A stretch of 64,000 bases of DNA from Aquanectria penicillioides (taxonomy: Eukaryota; Ascomycota; Sordariomycetes; Hypocreales; Nectriaceae). Shown here piece after piece: positions 58,903-64,000 of the stretch. Positions within the stretch are counted from its first letter, which is position 1. Every line of letters starts with the position of its first letter. The position numbers were made by a program, and so were the translations under genes. Below the pieces are notes generated by a model that saw only the letters and a list, made by a program, of their open reading frames with translations, was not told the DNA's origin and ran no database searches. The DNA lies in the NCBI GenBank assembly GCA_003415625.1, contig PYIU01000001.1, positions 5,830,210 to 5,894,209 of the forward strand. The letters are read 5' to 3'.

Positions 58903-59826
58903 TTATTGCGATCCGCTCAAATAATTCTTTACGGCCTCAACAGCCCCCTGGAACTTGGCTGCCTCAATGAGAATTAGGTGTCCCTGCGCCCTAACGCCCA
59001 TTTCCTGGAATGCTCGCTTACTGTCCGCCACTGCCTCGTCTTCCTTTGTGTAATTGAAGTTGCCATATGCAAGCGCGTTCTTCTGGAATACCTCATCTTC
59101 TGCGTGGAAGTAATAAACCTCGGCCTCCTCCTTGGCCTTCTTGCGCTTTTGGTTCTCAACGTCGAGTTTAGACTCAATCTCCTGGTATGTCTTTGACCAG
59201 ATTAGATAGTGACTGAATTCGTAAGGCTCCTTGTCCTCCACAGCCGCCTCGATCTCTTCGGTGAGCATTGAGTACAGAGGAGGAGCCAGCTCTGCAGGCA
59301 TGTTGATAAGGCGTTCTGAGAAAACAAGGCCAATTTGCTTGCCAGAGTTGATCAGTTCGGGGATGGCAGCCAGCGACGGATTTGTCTGCGCCTTCTCAAC
59401 GAGGTACTTGAGAATGTCTTTCATGGGCTCCTTTTCCCGATGTTCGTAGGTGTTCAGAGCGGTAAGCATCGCGTAAGCGTCTGTTTCTTTTCCATCAACC
59501 TTGATGGTTGAACCGATGGTGGGCTGGGAGAGGACGAGATCGGCGAGAGCCGACATGTTGAACAGGGTCGAATCGACGTCGAAGAGCTGTCGTAGAAGTG
59601 TCTTGACACCATGGAAATCAATCTCAGCGTCGTAGTTGAACCACTCAAACTCGACATTAACCATGTCGAAGTCCTTTTGCCCTGGTCAGCGGACAACCCA
59701 TGTGCGCGCTCCTGCTTCTGCAGCTCAGCGACTCACCTCGTCATCGGAGCTGTCCTCATCCATTTTGTCCACCGAGTTGTCTACGGGCTGGGCGCCATCG
59801 GCCTCTCTTGACCTCTTCTTGCCCAT
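58903..59826 (-). CDS. bcp1: Bcp1/BCCIP family protein
   Basis: Nuclear protein; in yeast Bcp1 assists export of the kinase Mss4 and acts as chaperone for ribosomal protein uL14 (family knowledge). 286 residues. Exons 59826-59737 and 59673-58903, intron 59736-59674 (donor GTGAGT, acceptor AAAG). The N-terminus [11 protein letters not shown] with a following acidic patch is typical. The conserved core begins [14 protein letters not shown] and includes [28 protein letters not shown] and [14 protein letters not shown]. Phases close exactly with no frame break. It is tail-to-tail with chorismate mutase and head-to-head with Vps17. Confidence 0.95.
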
Positions 59827-60425
59827 TGTGATGTATGGAGGTGATATAAACTAGAAAAAGGGAGAAGGACTCGGTACGAGGCAGAGGTAGAATCCTTTCG
59901 ATGAGTTTGAATAAGGAAATCAGATTCACCACTGAGTTCACCAAGTTACCAAAAATCCATCAACCCGCTGGATGCATCGAGCATAAATTTTGCCCGCCTG
60001 CCCCGCACTAGCCCGATTTGGCCTGATAAGAGTGAGGCCGCGGCAAATAAGAGCGCGATAAAGCTGCGGCTATGCAGCCAATGCGAAGCTTCGCACCCAT
60101 TTCTTGACGAGACGGGGCTGAAAGGTCCCCCGACCGAAGCCATGGCAGCAGCCTGAGCCAACTTGCGTCAGCGACAGCCACCCACTGCGACTGGCCGAAA
60201 CAGAGACACTGCCCACGTCCCGACAATTGCATCCCCGACCTGAACGTTTCATGACCATGGTTGGCGTGCGCGCGGCCTGAACGTCTGTTTCCCTGTCATT
60301 GTCCACCGTCTCTACATACAGCTCCGTCTCTGCCGACCGGGGCGCAACGTCATCCGGCTTTCCGAATCCCAGCCATCTTCGCATCATAAGGTCCAACACC
60401 ACCACCAAATCTATCGCAGTCCACC
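59827..60425. promoter_or_regulatory. Divergent promoter between Bcp1 and Vps17
   Basis: About 600 bases shared by two head-to-head genes. No further ORF is supported. I cannot point to specific factor sites with confidence. Confidence 0.5.
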
Positions 60426-62352
60426 ATGGATTACAGCTCGACGATCCACGACGCCGACGATCCTGCTGGCGCTTCGCCTTGGGGAAACTCGCCGATATCG
60501 TCACCTGCTCGAAACCCCGCTACCTTCAACCCCGTCTCGGGCGATCCCCCCCCTTTCAGTTCAGCCCTAATACCTCGAACGGCCTCGACCAGGACCAACC
60601 GATCCCTGAGACTGAGGGTTTCCACCGGGAAGAAACTGCGACGACGGCTTCTGGAACGGAGGGAGAGACGGATGAATCCAAGACGTTGAGCCCGGCCGAG
60701 TCTACTCTTGCTCCCCAGCCTCCAGCCGTTGCTGCCCGGCATCACCAGGCAGCTCCCGCTCCTGCTGGACAGCAAGGCCACCCTGCTGGAACGGAAGTTC
60801 AACCATCTCAGGAACAGCAGCACCAAAAGCCGGCCCAGCAGCAGTACCGGCTTCAGGCTAAGATTACAGGGCTTGAGCGCACTGGCAAGAAGGACCCGAT
60901 CCTCCGGTTCGATGTCCATGTATGGTCGCATTTGCTTTCTTATTGGTTTCACTGCTAATATAGCTCAGACTAACATCCCACGGTTCCGAACCACTCAATT
61001 CCGAGATGTCCGACGTCTGCACTCTGAATTCGTTAAGCTCGCCGACCACCTGATATCTGCCAACCCAGAAGCTCTTGTTCCTGCGGTCCCTCCTGCTCTT
61101 ACCTCTGCTGGAGCGGGGACAGACGAAGATGAGGCCCGAGTTAAAGCCCTGATGCAGCGATGGTTCAACTACGTGTGCAGCAATGAGGTCCTGATGAAAG
61201 ATGATGAGATGGTGCTCTTCGTGGAGAGCGACTTTGGCTACAGCCCCTTGCACAAGCGAAAGCAACCTGCCACTGGGGTCCGCCGAAAGATTTTGAAGCA
61301 ATTTGCTCCTCCTCCCGATGATACCCCAGAGCTTGCGGATGCGCGACCTGCGGTCAAACTGTTCTATCTCGGTACTATGGATGCTGGCCACAAAGTCGAT
61401 AAGTTGGTCAAGGCACGGAGAGGTAGGTCGAACATGAGTCTGAATGGCCCCGAATGTTGGATGTTAACAAAATTTAGGTCTTGGTCTCAGTGAAGCAGAT
61501 TACGGAGCAAAGCTTTCAAGCATGAACGTCCAAGAACCTCACCCTGGTCTAGCTAATGCCTATCGAAAGCTTGGGAAGGTTGTTCAGGCCGTAGGCGACT
61601 ATCACGCCGCCCAGGCAACCGCCGAGGCCACTACGCTCGGTGACCCATTTCAATATCATTCACAGGACGCATTTATTGTCAAGGAATCCCTTACCAATCG
61701 CCAAATCCTCATCCGAGAGTTCCTTCAGGCACAGGAAGCCACACGAAGCAAGCTGAACGCCGCCGACAGGCTGAAAGCTAGCTCCAGTGTTCGTCGAGAG
61801 AAGGTTGACGAGGCAATCTCTGCGCTTGATGAGGCTCGCCACCATGAGACTTACCTGTTTAACAAGACGAATCGCGTGACTCAAAACCTGGTCCAAGAGC
61901 GTCGCAAGTGGTTCTCAAGAACGGCGGCGGACCTTCGTATGAGCATCCGGGAGTATGTACTTCGCGAGATCGAGGCAGAACGACGAACTCTGTCCCTCCT
62001 CGAAACCGTCCGCCCCGATATCCGGTCGATTGATGCCTCGGGCGGTCTGAGCCGACTTGGCCGAGAGTCCCACCCAACCGTTCGCCGCACGAGCCTTGCT
62101 GCTAGTCAGGGCCCCAAGGGAGACGCCTGGAGCGGTGTTCCACGCCGCTCGGACGCAACCAACCGCAGTGTGTCGAGTAGCTTCATGAGCAAGGTCTCTG
62201 AGGAGGCAGATGGGGACGAGAGCACGGAGGCTGCTTCGGGACGATTGGGTGCAGGCGGCCGCGCTGGCCTCAAAGACGTGAATGAGGAGGACGACGAGGA
62301 TCGGGTGGACGCCAGGAATGCAGCGAGTCGCCTAGCAGCCAGTACCTTCTGA
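60426..62352 (+). CDS. vps17: Vps17-type sorting nexin, retromer SNX-BAR subunit
   Basis: Partner of Vps5 in the membrane-bending part of retromer, which returns cargo from endosomes to the Golgi. Exons: 60426-60919, 60969-61422, 61478-62352. Introns 60920-60968 (branch TGCTAATAT) and 61423-61477. Start MDYSSTIHDADDP, then a disordered Pro/Gln-rich region. PX domain about residues 150-265 (GLERTGKKDPILRFDVHTN, FRDVRRLHSEFVKLADHL). BAR domain about 320-520 (LANAYRKLGKVVQAVGDYHA, DEAISALDEARHHETYLFNK). Ser-rich acidic tail. The frame breaks in the C8 run at 60546-60553: one more C joins GDPPPF to QFSPNTSNGLD and makes 1824 nt, 607 residues. PX basic residues for PI3P look weaker than in Vps5-type domains, as known for Vps17. 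Confidence 0.93.
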
Positions 62353-64000
62353 TTTTGTCACAGTATGGTGGGAGGGTGGTTATGTTGTTGGTTGACGAAC
62401 ACAGGGCTTTGCCTCAGTTTTCTCATCTCTGTTGGTACCATAGCATTGCTCCGAGACCCCGTGTCATATGTAAAGTTTGCCTTATTTTTTTTTTGCCCAG
62501 CCTGTCATCTATCTCGCATACGCATGTGAAAGAAGTAATGTCATGGATGCATGGTGTGCCTTTGCGTCACTGGACATCTCCCACACGCATTGCGTAGCAT
62601 ACCCGGATAGAAGCCCGGTGGCACGCGTCTGCCGCCCAATTTGGGCTCGATCCCTGTCCTGTCGGCGATATGTCACAGGTTGATTCCCATCACCTATCAC
62701 TTGCTGGAACCCGATCTGGGCTAATAGGCGGTGAGTAGCGGATCCCATGGCGTGCTATGTGGTTAGCATTCGTGTGCGACGGCAAGGGCGCGGGCGAGTT
62801 GGATATAGGACCGTGTAAGTGGAATTTGAGGCATCGTGTCCTGAGCTGCCAACCTCCTGTGTTGGAAGCCTTCAGTTGGAGCCACGACATAGGTAACAGC
62901 TTCACAATTGGGGCCACCAATGATGTCTGCATAAGATATTACCGATACAATTTTTACCCGATGATGGGGTCTATGATAAAGTATTCTGCGATAGGATGAG
63001 ATAAGACCTTTCAGGATCATTGGCTCAAGATTTGCCGGCCGTGAACCGGTCTGAGGATGCAGTGTAATGTTGTTTGGTTGTAGGACATCAGCCTAGGTCG
63101 TTGGGTTGCGGGGGGGTACACAATTTAATGGGTTGCATCTCAAACTATTTTGATCGATGTGGGTGACCTCCCGCAATCAAGATGGCTTGACTGCTCGACT
63201 GCTCACTGTTCAGGGTGCAGCACGAGTGAGTAGAGTTGTGGCGGACTTTAAAAATCCCCCGGATAATAACTTTGGGGGAACCGACTGTTCATCTCGACAC
63301 GAGCTTTTGGCTCTCCGCTATTACTATTTATTTTTATCACTCCGGCAAATTGAGTCAGGAAGCAAGGGTCGAATCTCTGACCATGACACACACCCCCTAT
63401 CAGATTTGTGCCAAACGACACATGCCGAAGTGGTTGGGTTGCGGTGATAGTATCGGCCCTGTCCCGGAACTCCAAGGAGAGAGGCAAGGCCAAGCCAAGA
63501 TTGCAGACATTTGTGATCAAAGCTAGGCGAGACCACTTTGGCGACTAACATGACGGATCCGATGAGAGACATGCAGAGCATTGACGGTTTTGGACTGGCT
63601 GGCCAACACCCATATTGAACTCTCAGACCGCTCTGGCGTCCGGCTCCGCTCTGTTAACTGTGAATAATGGTTTCCTCAAGTGCATTAGCCTAGCGGGCCG
63701 CAGCGATCCAGCTTTTTGTGATGGTGTCGAGGGTGTTCTTGAGGCGCATATGTGGGTGGTCGTGGCTGTTTCTGTGGAGAGAGAAGCCCTACACTAAGTA
63801 TGTCGCAGTGCGTACGACGACCCTCACCAAGTTGGAAGAGTGTGATTCGTATACGTACGTCGTTTTCAAAATAGCCACCACCAGGAGAAGTGCATAGTTG
63901 TGAAGCATCGTAAACTGACCAGTTGCTTACCATGTTAGACAACGTGGTGGCTAAATTGTTGATCGTTGCCCGCTGCCTGCTACTCTCACACGTACAGCGC
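62353..64000. other. Right-hand spacer, no supported gene
   Basis: Vps17 3' region followed by 1.6 kb in which I find no domain-bearing ORF, tRNA or transposon. Open frames are below 100 codons with mixed composition. A gene starting outside the window cannot be excluded. Confidence 0.45.

Noticed and set aside
63355..63400. Possible minus-strand tRNA T arm (ATTCGACC)
   Set aside because: No matching acceptor, D or anticodon stem could be paired around it.

Overview
This window reads as the nuclear genome of a filamentous ascomycete, most likely a Sordariomycete and plausibly from Hypocreales (inference). The genes have short introns (48-140 nt) with GTANGT-type donors and CTAAC-like branch points. 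Their protein products resemble those of mould-type fungi: a Clr5-domain protein, Hog1, dynein heavy chain, Mdv1, Vps17 and a GRAM/VASt sterol-transfer protein. There is no bacterial, plasmid, phage or CRISPR content. I found no gene cluster that looks like a dedicated new system. This is ordinary housekeeping and regulatory gene content with wide, repeat-rich spacers.

Layout. 0-7.3 kb: a Hog1-type MAP kinase (+) whose frame is broken by a dense series of small indels, then a full-length ABCC transporter (-) with five single-base frame breaks. 9.5-12.3 kb: a tRNA-Arg(CCT), a holo-ACP synthase type phosphopantetheinyl transferase (-) and a fungal multi-pass membrane protein (-). 12.3-16.5 kb: spacer with one doubtful small gene. 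16.5-18.3 kb: a Clr5-domain protein (+). 18.8-32.0 kb: cytoplasmic dynein heavy chain (-), 4342 aa, with almost all of it in one 12.3 kb exon. 33.6-35.7 kb: a polyglutamine protein with a FAR1-like zinc domain (-). 38.3-41.6 kb: a C2H2 zinc-finger protein (-). 44.6-48.5 kb: a Ysp2/Lam-like GRAM-VASt sterol transporter (-). 51.1-54.4 kb: a coiled-coil protein (+) converging on a JmjC protein (-). 54.9-57.1 kb: Mdv1-type WD40 mitochondrial fission adaptor (-). 57.9-58.9 kb: chorismate mutase (+), ending 6 nt from the stop of Bcp1 (-, 58.9-59.8 kb). 60.4-62.4 kb: Vps17 retromer sorting nexin (+). 62.4-64 kb: no gene seen.

The genes do not form a pathway. Each is a stand-alone eukaryotic transcription unit in convergent, divergent or same-strand arrangement.

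The most important observation for anyone using this sequence is the set of single-base length errors, mainly in homopolymers, inside otherwise perfectly conserved genes: ABCC x5, dynein x1, PPTase x1, Mdv1 x1, Vps17 x1, and probably the membrane protein. In each case exon phases sum to an exact multiple of three only after the inferred correction. The Hog1 gene has far more, at least a dozen in 1.5 kb. This looks like consensus error rather than biology, except that Hog1 deserves a separate check.
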